Notes: generated from the sequence alone by a model not told the origin. DNA of 14,924 nucleotides from an uncultured Caryophanales bacterium (GCA_947065955.1 CAMSXY010000014.1:1-14924), one strand, 5' to 3'. Numbered from the stretch's first letter, positions 1 to 6,318 are shown. Program-made: numbers and translations.

Positions 1-3
1 TTT

Positions 4-50
4 AAAAGACCTAATTATTTCAAATTTAAATTTTCTAATTGTCTTTTTTT
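4..50 (+). terminator. Hairpin at the left edge, terminator-like mainly for plus-strand transcription
   Basis: AAAAGAC (4-10) plus AATTA (13-17) pair with TAATT plus GTCTTTT (36-47), giving a 12-bp stem with a two-base bulge and an 18-base AT-rich loop. On the plus strand the stem runs into seven Ts (44-50), as expected for a terminator of a gene arriving from the left. On the minus strand only four Ts follow before AAA at the window edge, so it may also act weakly on the gene at 112-690. Which use is real cannot be decided without the flanking sequence. Confidence 0.45.
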
Positions 51-80
51 CTCTTGCATTATCAAAACGCTCGTTTCCAT
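15..80 (-). CDS. Possible 21-residue small ORF
   Basis: An ATG at 80 is preceded by GGAG with a six-base spacer (GGAGATTATTATG), similar to the ribosome binding region of the gene at 112-690, which ends 31 bp upstream. The 21-codon frame ends in TAA at 15. The peptide starts METSVLIMQEKK and is Lys/Glu/Leu/Asn-rich, with a charged helical look like the ends of the neighbouring proteins. Against it: the 3' half overlaps a hairpin that looks like a terminator, and such a short frame can arise by chance. Confidence 0.25.
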   Translation of the reverse strand: METSVLIMQEKKRQLENLNLK

Positions 81-111
81 AATAATCTCCATTTTCGTAC
101 TAATATAGATA

Positions 112-690
112 CTATTTATTCTCTTTAAAATAGGAATTTTTTAAAGTAAGTTTTTTGGAACCTTCATCAAAAACCATCTCGTCAGATAAAGGTTGAGAAG
201 CTGTTTTCTCTTGAACCTGAAAGTCAAAAGGTCCATCTTGTTTTAAATTCGATAAATAATCTGAAAAAAGATTTATTTTTTCTTCTAATGTTTTTAAATT
301 CCCTTTTTTATAACTTAAATTCATTAAAACTTCCTGAAGCTCTGCTTCAGTGTCCAAAAAATTATCATTTTGGAATTTCATTATAAGCGAAATCCCAGGA
401 ACATAAAAACAAACAAAGGAAAGAAAATCCAAAATACCAGAAAAACCTTTTACAATAGCGATATGGTTAAAAAAGAAAAGAACCATAAAAATACAAAAAA
501 TAAATGCTGTTACAAACGTTTTTTTCTTACCACTAGCCATATTGTTTTTCTTTTTTGTTAATTGTCTTTCTTTATCCTCTAAAAGAAGAATTTGTCCCTT
601 TAGATCTTCGACTAGCTGACTATCCCTTCCTATTTCTAACGCAAGCTTTCTACTTTCAAAATTTATATCACATTTCTCTTTATTTTTCAT
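112..690 (-). CDS. Unrecognised membrane protein: helical arm - two-helix membrane hairpin - helical arm
   Basis: I do not recognise this 192-aa protein. Residues about 11-50 are a charged helix (LVEDLKGQILLLEDKERQLT) ending in lysines. Two hydrophobic segments follow at about 58-80 (FVTAFIFCIFMVLFFF) and 84-105. A second charged helix is at about 111-150 (AELQEVLMNLSYKKGNLKTL), then an acidic, probably flexible tail. The lysine-rich flank before the first segment predicts cytoplasmic ends. The start at 690 is chosen because GGAGG (700-704) lies nine bases upstream. The frame is open to 744, but that extension runs into the -10 and -35 of its promoter, and the ATG at 699 abuts the GGAGG. It mirrors the layout of the neighbouring 230-aa protein, suggesting related roles or a complex. 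Function is unknown. Confidence 0.75.
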   Translation of the reverse strand: MKNKEKCDINFESRKLALEIGRDSQLVEDLKGQILLLEDKERQLTKKKNNMASGKKKTFVTAFIFCIFMVLFFFNHIAIVKGFSGILDFLSFVCFYVPGISLIMKFQNDNFLDTEAELQEVLMNLSYKKGNLKTLEEKINLFSDYLSNLKQDGPFDFQVQEKTASQPLSDEMVFDEGSKKLTLKNSYFKENK

Positions 691-715
691 AATAACCATC
701 CTCCAATAAACAAAT

Positions 716-744
716 AATATACAACTTTTCCTTTGAAATGTCAA
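716..744 (-). promoter_or_regulatory. Textbook sigma-A promoter for the 192-aa membrane protein gene
   Basis: Minus strand: a perfect TTGACA at 739-744, a 17-base spacer, and TATATT at 716-721 (5 of 6 to TATAAT). The expected transcription start is near 709. The leader of about 20 bases carries GGAGG at 700-704. This is the best promoter match in the window and shows that the last gene can be expressed independently of the upstream genes. The rest of the 179-bp gap holds the terminator described separately and AT-rich sequence with nothing else seen. Confidence 0.8.
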
Positions 745-806
745 ACAATTTTACTTCAAAATAAAATGTTAAATCTATTATATACAAAATTAAAATTTAA
801 TATTCC

Positions 807-859
807 TAAAACAACTAAAAACTAACCTTGTTTTTTAGTAAAATACCAACAAAAAAGGT
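807..859 (-). terminator. Probable intrinsic terminator after the 230-aa membrane protein gene
   Basis: On the minus strand ACCTTTTTTGTTGGTA (844-859) pairs with TACTAAAAAACAAGGT (825-840) around a three-base loop. Of 16 pairs, 13 are Watson-Crick, one is G-T and two are mismatched. A T-rich run (TTAGTTTTTAGTTGTTTT) follows. It starts ten bases beyond the stop codon. The stem is AT-rich and the U-tract interrupted, so efficiency is uncertain. Confidence 0.55.
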
Positions 860-869
860 AAAACCATAA

Positions 870-1562
870 TTACTTTTTAAGAGAATGTACTTTTATCTTT
901 GAATTTTCTTTAATTTCCATAGATCGCTCTAATAAAGAACCTAAAAGTTCATCAATTGCTTCTTCTCGCCTTCTACTCATTTCTGCTATTTCCTGTTGTT
1001 TGCTTTCGATTAATTCTTGTTTTAAACGGAGTAATTGAAAAATTTTATCACACTTTTTCCCAACACTTCCAGAATAAGATTTCAATTTATTCAGTTCACT
1101 AGAATTACAATTTATTCTATTTTGTATATCTTCTAAATCAACAGATTTCATTTCTTCACGCTCTTTATGAGTAACAAAAAAATAACTGGCCGTATAAAAA
1201 AAGGCTGAACCAAAAAAAGAAACCAAACCAGAAAAAAGAAAACTTGCTAAACTAAAGTTTGTTTCAATTCCAAGCAAAATAGGTGCTGTCATTATAGAAA
1301 TCCATAAAATAATCATGTTTATTGTTCCAAAAATAATCATATCCCTTTTTTGCTTTCTAAAGATACGAGGTATAATATGCAACACACGTTCTTTTTGATT
1401 TTCTAAATTGCTAATCTCACTTTGTAAAGAACTTATCGCTAATTGCGATTGTAAATAATCCTGCTCAACCTTTTCAGCTTCTCCTTCAGCTTCCTCTTTT
1501 TCTAATAGTAAACTTTTAAGTTCCTTCTTTTTTGCCAAAATAATTTTAAAATATTGATCCAT
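870..1562 (-). CDS. Unrecognised membrane protein: coiled coil - two-helix membrane hairpin - coiled coil
   Basis: I do not recognise this 230-aa protein. Residues about 10-60 are a charged heptad-like helix rich in Glu, Lys, Leu and Gln (KKKELKSLLLEKEEAEGEAE). A basic stretch (RIFRKQKRD) precedes a hydrophobic segment at about 75-98, and a second follows at about 103-130. Residues about 138-215 form another long charged helix (LKQELIESKQQEIAEMSRRR). Basic residues flank both membrane segments on the same side, so both termini are predicted in the cytoplasm. No catalytic motif is visible. The ATG at 1562 has GGGGAGG eight bases upstream; an in-frame TTG at 1565 is a weaker alternative start. 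It has the same architecture as the next gene, at 112-690, but no clear sequence identity by eye. Confidence 0.75.
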   Translation of the reverse strand: MDQYFKIILAKKKELKSLLLEKEEAEGEAEKVEQDYLQSQLAISSLQSEISNLENQKERVLHIIPRIFRKQKRDMIIFGTINMIILWISIMTAPILLGIETNFSLASFLFSGLVSFFGSAFFYTASYFFVTHKEREEMKSVDLEDIQNRINCNSSELNKLKSYSGSVGKKCDKIFQLLRLKQELIESKQQEIAEMSRRREEAIDELLGSLLERSMEIKENSKIKVHSLKK

Positions 1563-1585
1563 CAAAATAACCTCCCCTAAATGGC

Positions 1586-1591
1586 ATTATA
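1586..1591 (-). promoter_or_regulatory. Possible -10 element before the 230-aa membrane protein gene
   Basis: A perfect TATAAT lies on the minus strand 24 bases before the ATG at 1562, with a GGGGAGG ribosome binding site between them (1571-1577). At the expected -35 position (1609-1614) the sequence is TATCAA, a poor match, and no extended TGn is present. In DNA this AT-rich a chance TATAAT is common, so this is only a candidate. Confidence 0.3.
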
Positions 1592-1615
1592 ATAATATTT
1601 TTATAAACTTGATAG

Positions 1616-2377
1616 CTACATTTTCTGTGATATTTTTTTATTTTGAATAGTATATAAAATTCGAAGTTGTAACCAATAAGGAACAAATCTACTTAAAAAC
1701 AAAAAACACCTAAAAGAAAAGCCTGGTACAATTACTCTTTTTCTTTCAAACATTTTCAAAAGAGCATACCTCGCAACTTCGCTGCTTTCATATTTTTTTA
1801 AAGAAAAACCAACATTTGCAACTTTCCCAAATTCCGTATCCATAGGTCCAGGACAAAGACTTCCAATATAAACAGAACTCTCTTCTCTTCGAAGTTCTTC
1901 AAAAATAGCTTCTGTCAAATGAAGTACATAAGATTTTGTTGCATAATAACTTGCCATTTGCGGGCCAGAAAAAAAAGAAGCTATAGAAGCTACATTCAAA
2001 ATATAGCCACGGTTTCGTTCCTTAAAAACTTTCAAAAATAATTTTGTAAGAGTATGAACTGCTTTGATATTCAAATCAATCATATCCAATTCATCTTCTA
2101 ATTTAGTTTCATAAAAATCTCCAAATACACCAAATCCAGCATTATTAATTACAAGATCAATAGGCTCATTTTTAATTTTATTAAATAACTTAACACAGTT
2201 AAACGTACTAGAAATATCTACTGCATAAATCGCCACATCCGTTTTCAGTTCCTTTTTAACTTCTTCTAAACGTTCCTTTCTCCTAGCGACTAAAATCAAA
2301 TCATAGCCTTGTTCACTTAAAAGACGTGCAAATTCCCTTCCAAGACCCGAACTAGCCCCTGTAATAAATGCCTTCAT
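1616..2377 (-). CDS. Short-chain dehydrogenase/reductase (classical SDR), NADP-type
   Basis: This 253-aa protein is a classical SDR with a Rossmann fold. The cofactor motif TGASSGLG is at residues 6-13, with basic R32-R33 after the second strand suggesting NADP(H) preference. D54, NNAG (78-81) and N103 support the fold. The catalytic set is S131, Y144 and K148 (YYATK). CPGPMDTEF (175-183) is the usual post-catalytic segment. Residues about 214-245 are unusually hydrophobic and aromatic, which may help it associate with the membrane or bind a lipid-like substrate. It resembles the DltE/ketoreductase-like SDR group; the substrate is unknown. The start is weakly supported by GGTGAT. Its stop is TAG, 53 bp before the next gene, with no terminator seen, so the two may be co-transcribed. 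Confidence 0.9.
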   Translation of the reverse strand: MKAFITGASSGLGREFARLLSEQGYDLILVARRKERLEEVKKELKTDVAIYAVDISSTFNCVKLFNKIKNEPIDLVINNAGFGVFGDFYETKLEDELDMIDLNIKAVHTLTKLFLKVFKERNRGYILNVASIASFFSGPQMASYYATKSYVLHLTEAIFEELRREESSVYIGSLCPGPMDTEFGKVANVGFSLKKYESSEVARYALLKMFERKRVIVPGFSFRCFLFLSRFVPYWLQLRILYTIQNKKISQKM

Positions 2378-2392
2378 TTTATCACCAATCTC

Positions 2393-2421
2393 ATTATATC
2401 GAAATTATTAAAAAACATCAA
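2393..2421 (-). promoter_or_regulatory. Probable sigma-A promoter for the dehydrogenase gene
   Basis: Minus strand: TTGATG at 2416-2421 (4 of 6 matches to TTGACA), a 17-base spacer, and a perfect TATAAT at 2393-2398. The expected transcription start is near 2386, leaving a leader of only about ten bases. That leader begins around GGTGATAAA before the ATG at 2377. It lies directly behind the rplQ terminator, so the two form a terminator-promoter switch. Confidence 0.65.
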
Positions 2422-2422
2422 G

Positions 2423-2448
2423 AAAAAAAGACGTTTAACGGTCTTCTT
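2423..2448 (-). terminator. Probable intrinsic terminator of the ribosomal block
   Basis: On the minus strand AAGAAGAC (2441-2448) pairs with GTCTTTTT (2425-2432) around an eight-base loop that contains most of the rplQ stop codon. The 3' arm runs straight into a seven-T tract (2423-2429). The core AAGAC/GTCTT is perfect and one further pair is G-T. It is compact and modest in stability, but its position exactly at the end of the block supports it. Folding energy was not computed. Confidence 0.6.
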
Positions 2449-2788
2449 CAACTAATTCAAGAATAACTACTAAAGCGTCGTCTCCTCTTCTTTCAGATAG
2501 TTTTAAAATTCTTGTGTAACCACCATTACGATTTTGATAACGAGGTGCCAAAACTTCAAATACCTTTTTAACAACTTCATTATCGTTATGGAAAAAAGCA
2601 AGTGCTTTTCTTCTAGCTACAAGAGAACCATCTTTACCATAAGAAATCATTTTATCAACAAATTTACGAACTTCTTTAGCTCTTGTTTCTGTTGTTTCAA
2701 TTTTTTCATTCATAATAACATCTCTTGTAAGATTTGAAAGCATACTTTTTCTATGTTTATTTGTGCGTCCTAATTTTCTATAAGCCAT
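2435..2788 (-). CDS. rplQ: 50S ribosomal protein L17
   Basis: L17 (117 aa, normal for the short bacterial form) lies near the exit tunnel on the 50S. It begins MAYRKLGRTNKHRKSMLSNL, continues with TTETRAKEVRKFVDKMIS, and ends with NRNGGYTRILKLSERRGDDALVVILELV, all family signatures. AGGAGG with a five-base spacer precedes the ATG. It is the last gene of the block; its stop codon lies in the loop of a probable intrinsic terminator. Confidence 0.98.
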   Translation of the reverse strand: MAYRKLGRTNKHRKSMLSNLTRDVIMNEKIETTETRAKEVRKFVDKMISYGKDGSLVARRKALAFFHNDNEVVKKVFEVLAPRYQNRNGGYTRILKLSERRGDDALVVILELVEEDR

Positions 2789-2804
2789 AAAAACCTCCTA
2801 ACTA

Positions 2805-3755
2805 TTAGTCCTCTTCACGGAACCTAAGTCCCATATCTTTAATTTTATCGATTACTTCTTTCAAGGATTTTTTACCTAAATTACGAATTTTCATCATTTC
2901 TAATTCTGATTTTTCAGTTAAATCACCAAGTGTATTAATACCTGCCCTTTTAAGACAATTATAAGCACGAACAGAGAAATCCAAATCATCAATAGATGTT
3001 TCTAGTTTTTTAAGTTTGCTATCCTCTTGTTTAGCATTCATAATACCTGTCATATCAGCAATTTCACTTAAATTCGTAATAATATTCATATGCTCAATTA
3101 CAATTTTTGCAGCAAGAGCCATAGCTTCTTCTGGTCTTAAAGAACCATTCGTTTCTACATTCATAATTAATTTATCATAATTAGCATCTTGCCCAACACG
3201 AGCATTTTCTACCTCAAAACTAACTCTTTCTACAGGAGAATAAATCGCATCAATAGGAATAAAATCAACTGCTTTATTCTCAATATATTTTTTATTATCA
3301 ACAGAAGGAACATAACCTCTACCACTTGAAACGATCATTTCCATATCAAGTTTTCCGCCTTTTGATACTGTAGCAATCAATTGATCCTTATTAATAATTT
3401 CAACATCAGCATCCGCTAAAATATCCCCAGCAGTTACAACACGTTCTTCACTAACGGATAAATGAAGAATTTTATCCTCTTCTGTATGTTTTAAAATAAC
3501 GACATTTTTTAAATTTAAAATAATCGTTGTAACATCTTCAACAATTCCCTCCAAGGTTTGAAATTCATGCATAGCACCTTCAATTTTAACCGCTACAATA
3601 GCACTTCCTGGCATTGAAGAAAGCATAACACGTCTAAGAGCATTCCCAATCGTTGTTCCAAATCCTCTTTCTAAAGGTTCTAATTCAAATTTTCCGAAAT
3701 GATTATTTTCAACATATTCTGTTATTTTATAGATTGGTTTTTCAAAATTTAACAT
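2805..3755 (-). CDS. rpoA: DNA-directed RNA polymerase subunit alpha
   Basis: The alpha subunit (316 aa, normal) dimerises to start assembly of core RNA polymerase. The N-terminal domain (about 1-230) shows EPLERGFGTTIGNALRRVMLSSMPG, the dimerisation motif, and EFQTLEGIVEDVTTIILNLK. The C-terminal domain (about 253-316) has SVRAYNCLKRAGINTLGDL and IRNLGKKSLKEV; R263 corresponds to the promoter UP-element-contacting Arg265 of E. coli. The frame is open upstream to 3806 but that would overlap rpsK; MLNFEKPIYKI at 3755 is the conserved start and GGAG precedes it. rplQ follows by 16 bp. Confidence 0.98.
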   Translation of the reverse strand: MLNFEKPIYKITEYVENNHFGKFELEPLERGFGTTIGNALRRVMLSSMPGSAIVAVKIEGAMHEFQTLEGIVEDVTTIILNLKNVVILKHTEEDKILHLSVSEERVVTAGDILADADVEIINKDQLIATVSKGGKLDMEMIVSSGRGYVPSVDNKKYIENKAVDFIPIDAIYSPVERVSFEVENARVGQDANYDKLIMNVETNGSLRPEEAMALAAKIVIEHMNIITNLSEIADMTGIMNAKQEDSKLKKLETSIDDLDFSVRAYNCLKRAGINTLGDLTEKSELEMMKIRNLGKKSLKEVIDKIKDMGLRFREED

Positions 3756-3775
3756 GAATCTCCACTCCCTTTCTT

Positions 3776-4159
3776 TTATCCACGTGGACGTTTTGGTGGA
3801 CGACATCCATTATGTGGTATTGGTGTAACATCAGATATTGCTGTAATTTCAAGACCTGCTGTTTGTAAAGAACGAATAGCGGTTTCACGACCTGATCCTA
3901 AACCTTTAACAAAAACTTCTACCTTTTTCATTCCCATATCAACAGCTGCTTTTCCAGCCGCTTCTGCAGACATTCCGGCTGCAAATGGAGTTGATTTTTT
4001 ACTTCCCTTAAATCCAAGAGTTCCAGCAGAAGCCCAACTAATTGCATTTCCTTCCATATCACTAATGGTTACAATAGTATTATTAAACGTTGAATGAATA
4101 AATGCTTTACCTTCTGGTACATTCTTTTTAACTTTACGTTTTCTTGCTTTATAAGCCAT
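3776..4159 (-). CDS. rpsK: 30S ribosomal protein S11
   Basis: S11 (127 aa, normal) binds the 30S platform near the E site and mRNA exit. The signatures are GKAFIHSTFNNTIVTISDMEGNAISWASAG, then GFKGSKKSTPFAAGMSAEAAGKAA and the C-terminal VTPIPHNGCRPPKRPRG. The closing KRPRG differs slightly from the more common KRRRV. AAAGGAGG lies upstream of the ATG. rpoA begins 20 bp after the stop. Confidence 0.98.
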   Translation of the reverse strand: MAYKARKRKVKKNVPEGKAFIHSTFNNTIVTISDMEGNAISWASAGTLGFKGSKKSTPFAAGMSAEAAGKAAVDMGMKKVEVFVKGLGSGRETAIRSLQTAGLEITAISDVTPIPHNGCRPPKRPRG

Positions 4160-4183
4160 AAACTAACCTCCTTTAGCATTTCA

Positions 4184-4549
4184 TTATTTTTTCTTATTAG
4201 CTACAACTTTTCCTTTACCCTTACGAGTACGTGCATTACGATTGGTTCTTTGACCTCTAACAGGTAATCCCTTTTTATGACGGGTTCCCTCATAAGAATT
4301 GATTTCCATTTTGGTTTTAATATTCATGTTAACTTCACGACGTAAATCTCCTTCCGTCATGTATTTGTTAACCTCATCACGAATACGATCCAATTCTTCT
4401 ACACTTAATTCTCCAGCTCTTTTGTTAATATCTACTTTAGCATTCTTTAAAATTTGATTAGATAAACTTCTTCCAATACCATAGATATAAGTAAGAGCAA
4501 TTTCAATACGCTTATTATTTGGTACATCTACACCTTTAATACGTGCCAT
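4184..4549 (-). CDS. rpsM: 30S ribosomal protein S13
   Basis: S13 (121 aa, normal) lies in the 30S head, forms intersubunit bridges with L5 and touches the P-site tRNA through its tail. The start MARIKGVDVPNNKRIEIALTYIYGIG is typical; the helix-two-turn-helix region includes SNQILKNAKVD. The basic C-terminus contains SYEGTRHKKGLPVRGQRT and RNARTRKGKGK, matching the family YRGxRHRxGLPVRGQRTxxNARTRKG. The gene begins the alpha-operon part, rpsM-rpsK-rpoA-rplQ. rpsD is not in this cluster, which is usual in Bacillota. Confidence 0.98.
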   Translation of the reverse strand: MARIKGVDVPNNKRIEIALTYIYGIGRSLSNQILKNAKVDINKRAGELSVEELDRIRDEVNKYMTEGDLRREVNMNIKTKMEINSYEGTRHKKGLPVRGQRTNRNARTRKGKGKVVANKKK

Positions 4550-4563
4550 ATAAACACCTCCTA

Positions 4564-4677
4564 TTAACCTTGTCTTTGTTTATGTTTTGGATTAGAGCAA
4601 ATAACATATACTCTACCCTTACGTCGAATAATTTTACATTTGTCACAAATTTTTTTAACTGATGCTTTTATTTTCAT
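4564..4677 (-). CDS. rpmJ: 50S ribosomal protein L36, zinc-binding type
   Basis: This very short gene encodes a 37-aa protein, the standard size. It begins MKIKASVKKICDKCKIIRRK and ends CSNPKHKQRQG. C11, C14, C27 and H32 form the C-x2-C-x12-C-x4-H zinc site of the zinc-containing L36 form. L36 binds 23S rRNA near the base of the L7/L12 stalk region in the mature 50S. AGGAGG with a seven-base spacer precedes the ATG. The stop lies 14 bp before rpsM, whose own AGGAGG fills the gap. Confidence 0.97.
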   Translation of the reverse strand: MKIKASVKKICDKCKIIRRKGRVYVICSNPKHKQRQG

Positions 4678-4691
4678 ATCTGTTCCTCCTA

Positions 4692-4907
4692 CTATTTCCT
4701 ATAGGTTATTCGCCCACGTGTTAAATCATACGGTGATAATTCTAGGGTTACTGTATCACCTGGTAAAATGCGAATATTGTTCATTCGGATTTTACCAGAA
4801 ACGTGAGCGGTTACAGTAATTTTATTTTCAAGTTCTACTTTAAATTCCCCATTCGGTAAAGCTTCTACGACTTTTCCTGTTACGCCAATAACATCCTCTT
4901 TTGCCAT
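4692..4907 (-). CDS. infA: Translation initiation factor IF-1
   Basis: IF-1 (71 aa, normal) is an OB-fold protein that occupies the 30S A site during initiation. It starts MAKEDVIGVTGKVVEALPNGEFKVELEN and carries the RNA-binding HVSGKIRMNNIRILPGDTV, closing with the family-wide ELSPYDLTRGRITYRK. GAGGTGA before the ATG lies within the end of map, implying coupling. The stop is TAG. rpmJ follows by 14 bp, the standard Bacillota order map-infA-rpmJ-rpsM. Confidence 0.98.
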   Translation of the reverse strand: MAKEDVIGVTGKVVEALPNGEFKVELENKITVTAHVSGKIRMNNIRILPGDTVTLELSPYDLTRGRITYRK

Positions 4908-4911
4908 TATA

Positions 4912-5658
4912 TCACCTCTTCGTTAAAATTTCATAACCATCTTTGGTAACAAGTACAGTATGCTCAAAATGAGCGGATGGTTTATTGTCTGCTGTAATAA
5001 TGGTCCAATCATCTTCCAATATATAGACATTTGGACTTCCAAGATTGAGCATAGGTTCAACAGCAATCACCATACCCTCTTTTAAAATAGGCCCCATACC
5101 CTCATGCCCATAATTTGGCACATCGGGTTCTTCATGAAGATGAGAGCCCACACCATGTCCTACTAATTCTTTTACAACACCAAGTTGATGTTTTTTTGCA
5201 TAAGCTTCCACCTTTGCTCCAATATCCCCAACATGACATCCGTCATGAATAGCCGATAAACCTTCAAACAAAGATTTTTCTGTATGCTCTAAAAGATACG
5301 CTTTCTTAGGACTTACCTCTCCAACAGGATAACTCCAAGCAGAGTCTCCATGATATCCCTTATAACAAGCTCCAATATCAATAGAAATAATATCGCCTTT
5401 TCGAAGTTTTCGATTTCCAGGAATCCCATGCACAACTTCTTCATTAATCGAAACACATATACTTCCTGGAAAGCCATCATAATTTAAAAACGATGGTGTT
5501 GCATCCTGACTAAGAATAAAATCATAAGCAAGTTGATCCAATTCTTTGGTAGTAATCCCCTCTTTAATAAAAGGAATTAAATACAGATGACAAGCTCCTG
5601 TTATTTCTCCTGCTTTTCGTAAAAGTTCAATTTCTCTAGAAGATTTTACACTAATCAT
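4912..5658 (-). CDS. map: Methionine aminopeptidase type I
   Basis: MetAP (248 aa, normal for type Ia) removes the initiator methionine from nascent proteins. The metal-binding residues of the pita-bread fold are all visible: D94 (SIDIGA), D105 (YHGDSA), H168 (GHGVG), E201 (VEPM) and E232 (FEHT). The substrate-contacting histidines H77 (VVHGIP) and H175 are also present. No N-terminal SEC-C or other extension is present. The ATG overlaps the adk TGA by four bases, and the map TGA lies four bases before the infA ATG, with the infA ribosome binding site inside map. AGGTGA precedes the start. Confidence 0.98.
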   Translation of the reverse strand: MISVKSSREIELLRKAGEITGACHLYLIPFIKEGITTKELDQLAYDFILSQDATPSFLNYDGFPGSICVSINEEVVHGIPGNRKLRKGDIISIDIGACYKGYHGDSAWSYPVGEVSPKKAYLLEHTEKSLFEGLSAIHDGCHVGDIGAKVEAYAKKHQLGVVKELVGHGVGSHLHEEPDVPNYGHEGMGPILKEGMVIAVEPMLNLGSPNVYILEDDWTIITADNKPSAHFEHTVLVTKDGYEILTKR

Positions 5659-6314
5659 ATTTCACCTTCTACTATTTTTCGAATACTTTCCGTAATAACA
5701 GAAATTTTTTGATTACTATCTACACGATATAAAAGACCCTTTTCTTCATAATAATGAATTAATGGTTCTGTAGATTTTTGGTATACTTCATAACGATTTA
5801 GAAGTGTTACTTCATTATCATCTTCTCTTTTTATAAGAGAACTTGCACAAGAATCACAAATTCCTTCTTTTAAAGGTTTTTCTCCATCGACAAAAGTATT
5901 ATAAAGTTTTCCACAGCTTTTGCAAGATAACCGTCCAAGAAGTCTTTTAAGTGCAACATCATAAGGAAGCTCTAATAAAACTACAAAAGGAAGTTCCTTT
6001 TTTTCCCTTAAAAGAAATTCTTGATACCACTTTGCCTGATCAATATTTCTTGGAAACCCATCAAGTATATATCCATTGCTACAATCGTTTTCTTTCAATC
6101 TTTCCTCTACTAACCGAAAAAGAATATCATCCGTTATAAGAAGACCCGAATTCATATCCTTTTCAATACTTTTTCCAAGTTCCGTTTGCTTACAAACTTC
6201 ACTTCGAAGTAGATTTCCTGTTGAAATAGAAGGAATATGATAAATTTCAGAAATAATTTTTGATTGTGTTCCCTTTCCTGCAAGAGGAGGAGCAATAAAA
6301 ACAATACTTTTCAT
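5655..6314 (-). CDS. adk: Adenylate kinase family nucleoside monophosphate kinase, zinc-LID type, atypical P-loop
   Basis: This enzyme (219 aa, normal length) should interconvert AMP + ATP and 2 ADP in the cytosol. The position between secY and map is the classic adk site. Conserved elements are STGNLLR (31-37), DGFPR (85-89), LGRL (126-129) and R163-E-D-D in the LID. The LID has C131-x2-C134 and C153-x2-C156, a structural zinc site as in Gram-positive enzymes. A late NRYEVY...TEPLIHYY segment is also typical. Two oddities: the P-loop reads APPLAGKGTQ (8-17) instead of the usual G-x-P-G-x-GKGT, with alanine and leucine replacing two glycines. The usual Asp of STGD is Asn34. The GKGT core that holds the phosphates is kept, so activity is likely. 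Its TGA overlaps the map ATG (ATGA). Confidence 0.92.
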   Translation of the reverse strand: MKSIVFIAPPLAGKGTQSKIISEIYHIPSISTGNLLRSEVCKQTELGKSIEKDMNSGLLITDDILFRLVEERLKENDCSNGYILDGFPRNIDQAKWYQEFLLREKKELPFVVLLELPYDVALKRLLGRLSCKSCGKLYNTFVDGEKPLKEGICDSCASSLIKREDDNEVTLLNRYEVYQKSTEPLIHYYEEKGLLYRVDSNQKISVITESIRKIVEGEI

Positions 6315-6318
6315 TTTT

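Noticed and set aside
370..561. Plus-strand open frame of 63 codons opposite the 192-aa membrane protein
   Set aside because: Lys/Asn-rich low-complexity product with no supporting promoter or ribosome binding site; the opposite frame has a good start signal and promoter.
691..744. Longer form of the 192-aa protein starting at 744 or 699
   Set aside because: The start at 744 falls in the -35 element, and the ATG at 699 directly abuts the GGAGG with no spacer.
3756..3806. Seventeen-codon upstream extension of rpoA
   Set aside because: It overlaps the end of rpsK, and the conserved alpha-subunit N-terminus begins at the ATG at 3755 with its own GGAG.
5655..5657. Possibility that TGA is read as tryptophan (mycoplasma code)
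   Set aside because: TGA ends adk and map exactly at the expected family lengths and next to the following starts, and TGG is used for conserved tryptophans.
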